Positions 34,810-43,889 are shown, counted from the stretch's first letter. The stretch: DNA of 64,000 nucleotides from LMUY01 sp965199555 (GCA_965199555.1 CBDASJ010000008.1:186001-250000), one strand, 5' to 3'. A program made the numbers and translations. The notes: generated from the letters alone by a model not told the origin.

Positions 34810-36217
34810 CGGCCCGGCCCCGCCACCGTCCGCACATCCGTGATCGTGCCGCGCAGGGCGGCCGCGGCGGCCATGGCGGCGGACATCAGGTGCGTTCGCG
34901 CCCCCCTGCCCTGCCGCCCTTCGAAGTTGCGGTTGCTGGTGGACGCACAGCGCTCCCCGGGCGCCACCAGGTCGCCGTTCATACCCACGCACATGGAGCA
35001 GCCGGCCTCCCCCCACTCCAGCCCGCCGCCCGAAACACCGCGTCCAGCCCTTCGGCCTCCGCTTGCCGCTTCACCGGGGTGGAGCCGGGCACGACCAGGC
35101 CGGGCACGACGGCACGGCCGCCCCGCAGCACGGCGGCGGCATCGCGCAGATCGGGCAGCCGGGCGTTGGTGCAACTGCCGATGAACACGCGGTCGATCTT
35201 CAGCCCGTCCAACGGAGTCCCGGGTTCGAGCGCCATGTAGTCGAGCTGCCGCCGCATCCCGGCGCGCCGTTCCGCGTCCGGCTCGCCCGCCGGGTCCGGC
35301 ACGCGCCCGGTCACCGGTACGGCGGTTTCGGGGCTGGTGCCCCAGGTGACGGTTGGCGCGATGGCGGCGCCGTCCAGCAGCACTTCCCGGTCGAATACCG
35401 CGCCCGGATCGCTGGGCAGGGCGGACCAGGCGGCCACCGCTTGGGCGAAGGCATCGCCTTTGGGCACGCGCGGCCGGCCTTCCAGCCAGGCGAACGTCGT
35501 GTGGTCCGGCGCCACCATGCCGGCGCGCCCCCCGGCCTCGATGGACATGTTGCACAGCGTCATGCGGCCCTCCATCCCAAGGGAGCGTATGGCATCGCCG
35601 GCATATTCGATCACGTGCCCGACGGCGCCAGCCGCGCCGATGCGGGCGATAATGGCCAGGATCACGTCCTTGGCCGCCACGTGCGGCCCCAGCGCGCCCG
35701 ACACCGTGACGCGCAGCGTGCGCGGCGTGCGCTGCTGCCACAGGCATTGCGTTGCCAGCACGTGGCTGACCTCGGACGCGCCGATGCCGAAACCCAGCGC
35801 GCCGAACGCGCCATGCGTGGAGGTGTGCGAATCGCCGCACACGATCGTCATGCCCGGCAGCGAAAGCCCCTGCTCCGGCCCCGCCACGTGCACGATGCCT
35901 TGGCGCGGGTCGTCGATGTCTAGCAGGTCCAGGCCGTGCCGCCCGGCATTGTCGCGCAACTGCTGCACCATGCCGGCCACTTCCGGATCGGCGATCGGCA
36001 GGCGGCGGGAATGGCTCGGGACGTAATGGTCGGCCACGCCGAAGGTGAGGTCCGGCCGCGCCAACGCCCGGCCGGCATGGTCCAGCATCCCGAATGCGTG
36101 GAAGCTGCCCTCGTGCACGAAGTGGCGGTCGATCCACAGCAGCGACGCCCCGTCTTCCCGCTCGGCCACCACATGGGCCTGCCAAACCTTCTGGAACAAC
36201 GTTTTCGGCGTCGGCAT
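34806..36217 (-). pseudogene. leuC: 3-isopropylmalate dehydratase large subunit (LeuC-like), frameshifted
   Basis: An aconitase-superfamily large subunit of about 470 residues. The first part (MPTPKTLFQKVWQAHVVAER; LTFGVADHYVPSHSR; MTIVCGDSHTSTHGAFGALG; FIGSCTNARLPDLR with the first Fe-S Cys) is in one frame to near 35020. The rest (EWGEAGCSMCVGMNGDLVAP with the CxxC ligands, then STSNRNFEGRQGRGARTHLM) continues in the next frame to 34806. Reading one extra G in TGGAG at about 35016-35020 restores GWEWGEAGCSMC. If real, the change removes two of three cluster ligands; a sequencing error is equally possible. AAGGGAG precedes the chosen ATG. Confidence 0.85.
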
Positions 36218-36266
36218 GCCGGGCTCCCTTCCCCAAACGCGGACGATTGACAAGGTCCGGCGCTGA

Positions 36267-36284
36267 TGTCTTCTAGATAAGACA
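36267..36284. promoter_or_regulatory. Operator candidate between leuC and the lyase gene
   Basis: A TGTCTT-CTAGAT-AAGACA palindrome with perfect 6-base arms sits in the 87-base divergent gap. Its GTCT...AGAC character fits sites of HutC-type GntR proteins, one of which is encoded in the leuCD unit. This is inferred. Confidence 0.5.
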
Positions 36285-36304
36285 AGTTTGGAGCGGTCCT
36301 GGCA

Positions 36305-37180
36305 ATGGAAGTCGCGTCCCTGCGGGCGATTTTACGCGGTCCGGCTCCGGTTCTGTTTCCCGGCGTATTCGACGCGTTTTCGGCTGCCTTGGCTGAACAA
36401 GCGGGCTTCCAGGCGCTTTACCTGTCCGGTGCTTCCATTGCCTACGCGCGCCTGGGCGGACCCGATATCGGGCTGGTGACCATGACGGAGGTGGCCGACG
36501 TCCTGGCCCGCATCCGCGAGCGGGTGGACCTGCCGATCGCCGTGGATGCCGATACCGGGTTCGGCAACGCCTTGTCCGTGCAGCGCACGGTGCGCGTGCT
36601 GGAACGCGCCGGCGCGTCCGCGATCCAGATCGAGGACCAGTCCTTCCCGAAACGCTGCGGCCACCTGCGCGGCAAGTCGCTGGTCCCCGCGGCCGAGATG
36701 GTCGGCAAGATCAAGGCCGCGTGCGATGCCCGCACGGACGCGCTGGTGATCGCCCGCACCGACGCGATCGCGGTGGAAGGGTTCGATGGCGCGATGGGAC
36801 GCGCGGAACGCTACCTCGCCGCCGGCGCGGACGTGCTGTTCATCGAAGCGCCGGACAGCCTGGCGCAGATGGAAACGATCGGTGCGCGCTTCGGGGCGGA
36901 GGTGCCGCTGCTGGCCAACATGGTGGAAGGCGGCCGCACCCCGATCACCCCGCTGGCGCGGCTGGGCGAGCTCGGCTTCCGCATGGTGATCTATCCCGGC
37001 GGCACGATGCGGGCGGTGGCGCATGCGCTGCAAGGCTATTTCGCCAGCCTGCACGCCACCGGGTCCACGGCCGCCCAACGGGACCGCATGCTGGACTTCG
37101 ACGGGCTGAACGACGTGCTCGGCACGCCCGGCATCCTCGAACGCGGCCAAGCCTACGACGCAGAAAAGCAGGGAGGCTGA
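36305..37180 (+). CDS. Isocitrate lyase/PEP mutase family carbon-carbon lyase
   Basis: A 291-residue TIM-barrel enzyme. The catalytic loop with its Cys is EDQSFPKRCGHLRGKSLVP, the Mg site is DADTGFGN, and IARTDAIAVEGFDGAMGRA and NMVEGGRTPITPLARLGELG follow. The family includes 2,3-dimethylmalate lyase, 2-methylisocitrate lyase, oxaloacetate decarboxylase and CPEP phosphonomutase. Beside a LeuCD-like dehydratase the dimethylmalate-lyase type is an attractive reading, as dehydratase plus lyase occur together in nicotinate fermentation. The ATG is preceded by GGAG about 11 bases upstream. It leads the hyuB-hyuA-isochorismatase-GMC run. Confidence 0.85.
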   Translation: MEVASLRAILRGPAPVLFPGVFDAFSAALAEQAGFQALYLSGASIAYARLGGPDIGLVTMTEVADVLARIRERVDLPIAVDADTGFGNALSVQRTVRVLERAGASAIQIEDQSFPKRCGHLRGKSLVPAAEMVGKIKAACDARTDALVIARTDAIAVEGFDGAMGRAERYLAAGADVLFIEAPDSLAQMETIGARFGAEVPLLANMVEGGRTPITPLARLGELGFRMVIYPGGTMRAVAHALQGYFASLHATGSTAAQRDRMLDFDGLNDVLGTPGILERGQAYDAEKQGG

Positions 37181-37184
37181 GGCG

Positions 37185-38810
37185 GTGGATCCGGTCACGC
37201 TCGCGGTTCTGAAGGGCCGGCTGGAAAGCATCGCCGACGAGATGGACGCCACGCTGTTCCGCAGCGCGTTCAACCCCACCATCGCCGAAGCGCATGACGC
37301 ATGCCACGGACTGTACGACGCCCGCACCGGGGCCACGCTGGTGCAAGGCAAGTCCGGCCTGCCGATCTTCGTGGGCGTGATGGCGTTCGGCACCCGGGCG
37401 GTGATCGACAAGTTCCCCGACGTCGTGCCCGGTGACGTGTTCATCTTCAACGACCCGTATGCCGGCGGCACCCATCTTTCCGATTTCCGGCTGATCCGCC
37501 CCTGCTTCCGGGACGGCAAGCTGTTCTGCTGGCTGGGCAGCGTCGGCCATTGGCACGACGTGGGCGGCGCGGTGCCCGGCAACTACAACCCGGCCGCCAC
37601 CGAGTATTTCCAGGAAGGCGTGCTGATCCCGCCGGTGCGCTTATACGCGGCAGGCACGCTGCGGCAGGACGTGGTGGACATCATCCTGGCCGCCTCACGC
37701 CTGCCGGCGGTGGCGCATGGCGATCTCCAGGCGCACCTGTCGGCGCTGGACCTCGGGCAGGCGCGGGTGGATGCGCTACTGGACGAGTACGGCACCGACA
37801 CGGTGGCGGGTGCGCTGGTGGAGTTGCGGGCGCGGGCGGCGCAGCAGATCCGGGCGGAGATCGCGGCGCTGCCGGACGGAAGCTGGTCCGAGGAAGACTT
37901 CCTGGACAATGACGGCCGCGTGGACACCAAGCTGCGCATCGCCTGCGACCTGACGAAGCGGGGCGAGGAGCTGACGCTGGACTTTTCCCGCTCGGCACCT
38001 GCCTGTGCCGGGCCGGTGAACATCAGCCGGGCCACCACCGTGGCCAGCGTCTATGTGGCGTTGAAGCACTTGTTCCCGGCCGTGGCCGCGAACTCGGGCG
38101 TGATGGACCCGATCTCGGTGATCGTGCCCGACGGCTCCCTGCTGGACGCACAGCCGCCGCGGCCGGTGGGCGGCTACACCGAAACCATCCTGCGCATCAT
38201 CGACGTGCTGTTCAGCCTGTTCGCCCGCATCCGCCCGGACCGGGCCTGCGCCCACGCCTATGGCACCATCAACGCCCTGTCGATCGCCGGAACGCATCCC
38301 GACGGGCGGCGCTGGGTGATGTTCCAGTTCTTCGGCGGCGGCCATGGCGGCAACCCGGAAGGCGACGGCCTGTCCCATGGCAACCCGCCCATTGCCACCG
38401 CCATCATCCCGCCGGTGGAGGTGATGGAAGCGGCCTACCCCATCCGCTACACGCAATGGGCGCTGCGGCCGGGCTCGGGGGGCGTCGGGCGGGAACGCGG
38501 CGGGCTGGGGGCGGTCTACGAGATCGAGCTGCTGGGCGAGGCGGCCGAGGCGTTCGTGTTCGCCGAGCGCGGGCGCTTTCCGCCGCGCGGCGTGCTGGGC
38601 GGCGGGCCCGGCGCGCTCAACCGCATCAGCTACGGCGAGGTGGGTGGCGCGTGGCAAACGCCGCCCTTGGCGTCGAAGGTGGTGGGCGTGTCGCTGCACC
38701 GCGGCAGCCGCATCCGGGTGGAAAGCCCGGGCGGCGGCGGGCGCGGCGACCCGGCGGAACGCGACGCGGCCGCGGCCGACCGCGACGCCCGCATGGGCTA
38801 CACCCAATGA
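37185..38810 (+). CDS. hyuB: Hydantoinase B/oxoprolinase family protein
   Basis: A 541-residue HyuB-type subunit (PVTLAVLKGRLESIADEMDA; GDVFIFNDPYAGGTHLSDFR; SFGDGxG-like glycine-rich C-terminal part RIRVESPGGGGRGDPAERDA). With HyuA it forms ATP-dependent hydantoinases, 5-oxoprolinases or acetone/acetophenone carboxylase-like enzymes. GTG start with GGGAGG eight bases upstream, only 4 bases after the lyase stop. Its stop overlaps the hyuA start (ATGA). The substrate is undetermined; N-methylhydantoin-like cyclic amides and ketones are both family options. Confidence 0.87.
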   Translation: MDPVTLAVLKGRLESIADEMDATLFRSAFNPTIAEAHDACHGLYDARTGATLVQGKSGLPIFVGVMAFGTRAVIDKFPDVVPGDVFIFNDPYAGGTHLSDFRLIRPCFRDGKLFCWLGSVGHWHDVGGAVPGNYNPAATEYFQEGVLIPPVRLYAAGTLRQDVVDIILAASRLPAVAHGDLQAHLSALDLGQARVDALLDEYGTDTVAGALVELRARAAQQIRAEIAALPDGSWSEEDFLDNDGRVDTKLRIACDLTKRGEELTLDFSRSAPACAGPVNISRATTVASVYVALKHLFPAVAANSGVMDPISVIVPDGSLLDAQPPRPVGGYTETILRIIDVLFSLFARIRPDRACAHAYGTINALSIAGTHPDGRRWVMFQFFGGGHGGNPEGDGLSHGNPPIATAIIPPVEVMEAAYPIRYTQWALRPGSGGVGRERGGLGAVYEIELLGEAAEAFVFAERGRFPPRGVLGGGPGALNRISYGEVGGAWQTPPLASKVVGVSLHRGSRIRVESPGGGGRGDPAERDAAAADRDARMGYTQ

Positions 38811-40852
38811 GCAAGGTCGTAGGCGTCGATGTCGGCGGCACCTATACCGACCTCTTCCTGTATGACGAGGCGAACGGCCAGGTGCGGGTCGGCAAGGTGC
38901 CCAGCACGCGGGGCGCGGAAGCCGACGGCTTCGCCAACGGCATCGCGTCCCTGCTGCCGCCGGCCGAGCTGTCGGCCATCGTGCACGGCACCACCGTCGG
39001 CACCAACGCGGTGTTGGAACGCAAGGGCGCGCGCGCCGGGCTGATCACCACCGCCGGGTTCCGCGACGTGCTGGAAATGCGCCGTCGCGACCGGCGGCAG
39101 ACCTGGGGGCTGACCGGCAGCTTCCTGCCCGTGATCGACCGCGACATGCGCCTGGAAGTGCCGGAGCGCACGCTGGCGGACGGCACGGTGCACACGGCGG
39201 TGGACATCGCCGCCGTGGAAGCGGCCGCCCGGCAGTTGCGGGATGCGGGTGCGGAGGCCGTGTGCATCGTCTTCCTGCACAGCTACGCCAACCCTGCCAA
39301 CGAGCGTGCCGCCACGGCCGCCGTGCGCGCCCTGTGGCCCACCCCGCACGTCGCTGCCAGCCACGAGATCCTGCCGGAAATGCGCGAGTTCGAGCGCACC
39401 AGCACCGCCGCGCTGAACGCCGTGCTGCAACCCGTGGTCGGCAGCTACCTCGGCACGCTGGACGCGCGGCTGCGGCAGGACGGCTTCACCGGCGAGTTCC
39501 TGATCGTGCAATCCAATGGCGGCGTGATGAGCGTGGAGACCGCCCAGCGCTTGCCGGTGCGGACCGCCTTGTCCGGGCCGGCGGCCGGCGTAATCGCCGC
39601 GGCGCACATAGCCACGGAGGCCGGGTTCCCCGACGTCATCACAGGTGACATCGGCGGCACGTCCTTCGACGTGTCGCTGGTGGCGAACGGCGTGCCTCAA
39701 CTGGCGGCGCAAAGCACGATCGATTTCGGTTTGGTGGTCCGCACCCCGATGATCGAGATCACCACCGTGGGCGCGGGCGGCGGATCGATCGCCGCCGTGG
39801 ACGCGGCCGGGCTGTTGCAGGTAGGGCCGGAAAGCGCCGGCAGCCGGCCCGGCCCGGTGTGCTACGGCGGCGGCGGCACCCGGCCCACCGTGACGGACGC
39901 CAACGTCGTGCTGGGCCGCATCAACGCGGATCGCCCGATCGGCGGCAAGCTCGCCCGGCTGGACGTGGAAGCCGCATCCCGCGCGATCGCGGAAACGGTG
40001 GGGGCGCCGCTCGGCCTGGACGTCACCGACGCCGCGGCGGCCATCCTGCGCGTCGCCAACGCCCGCATGGCCAGTGCGCTGCGGCTGGTGTCCATCGAGC
40101 GCGGGCACGACCCCAACCGGTTCAGCCTGATGCCGTTCGGCGGTGGCGGCGCCCTGCATGCGGGCGCGCTGATCCGCGAGGTCGGGCTGGCCCGGGCGCT
40201 GGTGCCGCGCTTCCCCGGCGTCACCTCCGCGCTGGGCTGCGTGATCGCGGACATGCGCCATGACCGGGTGCGCACGCTGAACCGCCTGCTGTCGACGCTG
40301 GACCCGGCCGAGCTGCGGTCCGCCATGGACGAGGCGGCGCGGGAGCTGTCCGTGCTGCTGGACCGGGCGACGGTGGCGTTTGCCGGCCGGCTGGTCACGC
40401 ACGAGCTGGACATGAGCTACCTCGGCCAAACCCACACGGTGGCGGTGCCGCTGCCCTTGGCGGCCGATGGCAGCGGCACGGTGACCGCCGCCGGGCTGGA
40501 GCAGGCCTTTGCCGCGGCCTATGGCGGGGCCTACGGCCGGCTGTTGCCCGGCGTGCCCATCCGGGTGCTGAACCTGCGGACCGCGGTGATCGGTTTGCGC
40601 CCCAAGATCGACCTGCTGTCCATGGCGCCGCAAGCAGATGCCACGGTCGCCGCAGCGGCGCGGGGCACGCGGCGGGTCTGGTTCGGCGGATGGTCGGACG
40701 TGCCGGTGATGGACCGCCTGTTGCTGCCCGCCGGCTGCACCGTGCCCGGCCCGGCCGTGCTGGAACAGCCGGATACCACCGTGCTGATCGAGCCTGGGCA
40801 GCAAGGCCGGGTGGACCGCTTCGGCAACCTGGTGCTGGAGGCCGCCCAATGA
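38807..40852 (+). CDS. hyuA: Hydantoinase A/oxoprolinase family protein
   Basis: A 681-residue ASKHA-fold ATPase subunit (VVGVDVGGTYTDLFLYDEAN; IVHGTTVGTNAVLERKGARA; DVITGDIGGTSFDVSLVANG; FGGGGALHAGALIREVGLAR). It activates the substrate with ATP for the HyuB partner. Length and motif order fit the family. It overlaps hyuB at its start and the isochorismatase-like gene at its stop (both ATGA), so the three are translationally coupled and probably act in sequence. Confidence 0.9.
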   Translation: MSKVVGVDVGGTYTDLFLYDEANGQVRVGKVPSTRGAEADGFANGIASLLPPAELSAIVHGTTVGTNAVLERKGARAGLITTAGFRDVLEMRRRDRRQTWGLTGSFLPVIDRDMRLEVPERTLADGTVHTAVDIAAVEAAARQLRDAGAEAVCIVFLHSYANPANERAATAAVRALWPTPHVAASHEILPEMREFERTSTAALNAVLQPVVGSYLGTLDARLRQDGFTGEFLIVQSNGGVMSVETAQRLPVRTALSGPAAGVIAAAHIATEAGFPDVITGDIGGTSFDVSLVANGVPQLAAQSTIDFGLVVRTPMIEITTVGAGGGSIAAVDAAGLLQVGPESAGSRPGPVCYGGGGTRPTVTDANVVLGRINADRPIGGKLARLDVEAASRAIAETVGAPLGLDVTDAAAAILRVANARMASALRLVSIERGHDPNRFSLMPFGGGGALHAGALIREVGLARALVPRFPGVTSALGCVIADMRHDRVRTLNRLLSTLDPAELRSAMDEAARELSVLLDRATVAFAGRLVTHELDMSYLGQTHTVAVPLPLAADGSGTVTAAGLEQAFAAAYGGAYGRLLPGVPIRVLNLRTAVIGLRPKIDLLSMAPQADATVAAAARGTRRVWFGGWSDVPVMDRLLLPAGCTVPGPAVLEQPDTTVLIEPGQQGRVDRFGNLVLEAAQ

Positions 40853-41448
40853 CCGCCGCGCCGCTGGCCGGAACCGCGCTGCTGCTGTGCGACCTGCAAA
40901 ACGACTTCGTGCATCCGGACGGCGCGTATGGCCGGGCTGGGCTAGGGGTACCGGAGATCGCGGCGCTGCCGGCACGGCTCCGGCCGCTGGCCGACGCGGT
41001 ACGGGCGGGTGGCGGCTGGATCGTGTCCACGCACTTCACCCTGGTGCCCGGCAAGGAGGGCGCGCCGTTCATTTCCCCGCATCTGCTGCGGCTGCGCCCG
41101 TTCCTGCGGCGCGGCGATTTCCAGCCGGGCAGTTGGGGCCACGCGCTGGTGGACGAGCTGGCGCCTGCGGACCTCCTCGTGGAAAAGGTCGCCTATTCCG
41201 CCTTCTACATGAGCCGGCTGGAATGGGTGCTGAACCGCGCCGGCGTGCGGCGCCTGCTGGCGGCCGGGGTCGTCACCAATGGCGGCGTGGCCAGCACCGT
41301 GCGCGACGCCGCGGTGCGCGAGTACGAGGTGACGCTGCTGTCCGATGGCTGCGCCGCCCTGGACCCCGGCGTGCACGGGGTCGCCGTGGAAGCGCTGAAG
41401 CCGGTGGCGCAGCTGCGCACGGTCGCCGACATGCTGGCCGCGCTGTGA
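40849..41448 (+). CDS. Isochorismatase-fold hydrolase lacking the usual cysteine
   Basis: A 199-residue isochorismatase-family protein. The catalytic Asp is in LLLCDLQNDFVHPDG and the Lys in LLVEKVAYSAFYMSR. The loop that normally holds the nucleophilic Cys reads AAGVVTNGGVASTVRDAAV, where G replaces C. Cysteine amidohydrolases (N-carbamoylsarcosine, ureidoacrylate) need this Cys, while isochorismatases proper do not. Coupled to hyuBA, an N-carbamoyl hydrolase would be the expected partner, so the missing Cys is notable. It could be a non-hydrolytic or ether-cleaving variant. Confidence 0.85.
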   Translation: MTAAPLAGTALLLCDLQNDFVHPDGAYGRAGLGVPEIAALPARLRPLADAVRAGGGWIVSTHFTLVPGKEGAPFISPHLLRLRPFLRRGDFQPGSWGHALVDELAPADLLVEKVAYSAFYMSRLEWVLNRAGVRRLLAAGVVTNGGVASTVRDAAVREYEVTLLSDGCAALDPGVHGVAVEALKPVAQLRTVADMLAAL

Positions 41449-41458
41449 GCACGGCTGG

Positions 41459-43063
41459 ATGACGGCGATGGCGGACGTCGTCGTGGTCGGCGCCGGCTCC
41501 GCCGGGTGCGTGCTGGCGGCGCGGTTGTCAGCCGATAGGCGCCGCCGGGTGACGCTGTTGGAGGCTGGCGGGCGGGACCGCAATCCGCTGCTGCGGGTGC
41601 CGCTGATGACCGGCGTGCTGCTGCGCAGCCGCTACAGCAACTGGTTCTACCACACGGAGCCGGAGCCCGGCCTTGGCGGGCGGCAATCGTTCTGGCCGCG
41701 CGGCCGCGTGCTGGGCGGGTCGTCCGCCATCAACGGCATGGTGTGGGCGCGGGGCCGCCCGTCCGACTACGACAGTTGGGCGCAGGCCGGGCTGCCCGGC
41801 TGGGGCTGGGACGACGCCCTGGCCGCGTTCCGTCGCATCGAACGCTTCCAGGACGGCGCCAGTGCCGAGCATGGCGGCGACGGGCCGCTGCCCATCACCG
41901 ATGGCGGCGTCCGGCACGAGTTGCTGGACCGGTTCGTCCGCGCCGGGATCGAGGCCGGCTTCCCGCCCAGCCGGGACTTCAACGCCGCACCGCATGAGGG
42001 GGTCGGCCGCTACCACTTCACCATCGCCGGCGGCCAGCGCTGGTCGGCGGCACGGGCTTTCCTGCAGCCGGCACGCGGTCGGCCCAACCTCCGCATCGTC
42101 ACGGGCGCCCGCGTCGCGCGCGTGCTGGTGGAGAACGGCCGCGCGGTCGGCGTGCAAACCGCGGCCGGGCCGGTGCTGGGGCGCGAGATCGTGCTGTGCG
42201 GCGGCACGATCAACTCGCCGCAATTGCTGATGCTGTCGGGCATCGGACCAGCCGACCACCTCCAGGCTCTTGGCATCACCCCCGTGGCCGACCTGCCGGG
42301 CGTGGGCCGCAACCTCCAGGACCACCTGCTTGTGCGGGTGGAGCACGCCTGCACGCGGCCGATCACGCTGCAATCCCTCACCCGCGCGGACCGGGCAGCG
42401 ATGGCGCTGGTGCAGGCGCTACTGCTGCGCAGCGGACCGGCGGCGAGCTTCCCGCTGGCGGCCGGGTTCCTGCTCCGCTCGGACCCTGCGTTGGAGGAGC
42501 CCGATCTCCAGGGCCATTTCCTGCCCGGGCTGACCACCGGCACCCTGCGCGTGCCCGGCTTCGCCGGCCCGGCCCGGGTAGGCGAGGCGCACGGCTTCAT
42601 GGCCAACGTCACCCAGATGCGGCCGCACAGCCGCGGCCAGGTCACGCTGCGCAGCGCGGACCCGGCGGCGGCGCCCGCCATCCAGGCAAACTACCTGTCC
42701 GACCCGCGCGACCGCGAGGTGCTGCGCGCCGGCGCCAAGCTGCTGCGCCGCATCTTCGCCCAGCCGGCCTTCGATCCGGTGCGGGGTGCTGAAACGTCGC
42801 CGGGGCCGTTGGTGCAAACCGACGCGGAGCTGGATAGCTGGATCGCCCGCACCGCGGACACGATGTTCCACCCGGTGGGCACCTGCCGCATGGGCACGGA
42901 CGGCGATCGCGGCGCGGTGGTGGACGCCCGGCTGCGGGTGCACGGGGTGGCCGGCCTGCGTGTGGCAGATGCGTCCGTCATGCCGCGCATCACCAGCGGC
43001 AACACCAACGCCCCGGCCATCCTGATCGGCCATCGCTGCGCCGACTTCATGGACGCGGCGTGA
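41459..43063 (+). CDS. GMC-family FAD oxidoreductase (choline dehydrogenase-like)
   Basis: A 534-residue flavoprotein. It shows the FAD-binding VVVVGAGSAGCVLAARLSAD, the GMC signature RGRVLGGSSAINGMVWARGR and the catalytic His in MFHPVGTCRMGTDGDRGAVV, plus the C-terminal VMPRITSGNTNAPAILIGHR. It oxidises an alcohol of unknown structure. It starts 11 bases after the isochorismatase-like stop; the second in-frame ATG (MADVVVV) is an alternative start. It closes the lyase-hyuBA-isochorismatase run and converges with the next gene. Confidence 0.9.
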   Translation: MTAMADVVVVGAGSAGCVLAARLSADRRRRVTLLEAGGRDRNPLLRVPLMTGVLLRSRYSNWFYHTEPEPGLGGRQSFWPRGRVLGGSSAINGMVWARGRPSDYDSWAQAGLPGWGWDDALAAFRRIERFQDGASAEHGGDGPLPITDGGVRHELLDRFVRAGIEAGFPPSRDFNAAPHEGVGRYHFTIAGGQRWSAARAFLQPARGRPNLRIVTGARVARVLVENGRAVGVQTAAGPVLGREIVLCGGTINSPQLLMLSGIGPADHLQALGITPVADLPGVGRNLQDHLLVRVEHACTRPITLQSLTRADRAAMALVQALLLRSGPAASFPLAAGFLLRSDPALEEPDLQGHFLPGLTTGTLRVPGFAGPARVGEAHGFMANVTQMRPHSRGQVTLRSADPAAAPAIQANYLSDPRDREVLRAGAKLLRRIFAQPAFDPVRGAETSPGPLVQTDAELDSWIARTADTMFHPVGTCRMGTDGDRGAVVDARLRVHGVAGLRVADASVMPRITSGNTNAPAILIGHRCADFMDAA

Positions 43064-43071
43064 CTCGCGGC

Positions 43072-43785
43072 CTAGCCCGCCGCGGCGAACGGGCCGGTGC
43101 CGGGCGTGTCGGCCCAGGCGCGGAAGCGCGGCGACGGCTGCACGGAGCCGTCCCGCATCAGCCCGTGCCACACCGTGCACGCGTCCACGAACCGGTTCAC
43201 CCCGCTCGGCCACATCACCAGGGCCAACGCTTCCACCAGCTTGTCTTCCGGCACGGCGCCACCGGGTGCGTAAAGGGCGCGCAGGGTGGCCGCCAGGCCC
43301 CAGGGCTGGCGCAGCAGCGCGTGGACGGCCGCCAAGGCCAGCAGGCACAGCACGGGCGGCACCGCAGTTCCAGCCAGTTGGCGGATGCCGTCCACGTAGC
43401 TGCGCTCGGCCTGCAAATCCGGAAAGAAGCCGGGCCAATGCCGCTCCGCAAACGCCAGCGCGTCCGCCGACCCGGCATAGCCCGTGAGCTGCAACGCCAC
43501 GCGCGCCTGCGTCACCGTGCCGCCGGTGCGGGTGAACGCGTCCGCATGGTGGGTGCCCACCGGCTCGCGCCCCGCCACCAGGATGCACAGCCACACGAAC
43601 TCCCGCTCGAACGCCGTCAGGTGATGGTCCGTCAGCGTCAGCGCGGCATACATCGTGTTGTAGGCGGCATGGAGGTCCGGCAGCGACGCGGCCATCGCGC
43701 CATGATGCGGCAGCAGGAAGCCGCGCCCGGCCCGCAGAGCGTCCAGGCGTTCGCGCACGGCTTCGGGCGTTGGAAGCGTTGTCAT
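43072..43785 (-). CDS. Carboxymuconolactone decarboxylase/AhpD-like protein
   Basis: A 237-residue all-helical protein with two CMD/AhpD-like halves (LTAFEREFVWLCILVAGREP, VGTHHADAFTRTGGTVTQAR; and VPEDKLVEALALVMWPSGVN). The CxxC redox pair of AhpD is absent; in its place is GREPVGTHH, so it is not expected to be a peroxidase. The family includes gamma-carboxymuconolactone decarboxylases. The function here is undetermined. It is alone on the minus strand, nearly touching the GMC gene stop (8-base gap). Confidence 0.65.
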   Translation of the reverse strand: MTTLPTPEAVRERLDALRAGRGFLLPHHGAMAASLPDLHAAYNTMYAALTLTDHHLTAFEREFVWLCILVAGREPVGTHHADAFTRTGGTVTQARVALQLTGYAGSADALAFAERHWPGFFPDLQAERSYVDGIRQLAGTAVPPVLCLLALAAVHALLRQPWGLAATLRALYAPGGAVPEDKLVEALALVMWPSGVNRFVDACTVWHGLMRDGSVQPSPRFRAWADTPGTGPFAAAG

Positions 43786-43865
43786 GCCAGCAGATCACCA
43801 TGCGGCGCCCGCGTTGACCAGCACGCGCGCCTCCGCCGTCGCGGTGCGATCGCAAGGACGGATCT

Positions 43866-43889
43866 CCCTCTCCCGCTGGCGGGAGAGGG
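43866..43889. repeat. Third copy of the CCCTCTCCCGC palindrome
   Basis: Same 11-base arms and TG loop as the copy at 21013-21036, in the 245-base gap upstream of the Liv binding-protein gene, and followed by GGTTT. The rest of the gap shows no gene. Confidence 0.8.

Noticed and set aside
34979..35040. Programmed ribosomal frameshift in leuC
   Set aside because: I see no slippery heptamer followed by a strong stem, and LeuC is not known to use frameshifting. A missing base or a mutation is simpler.
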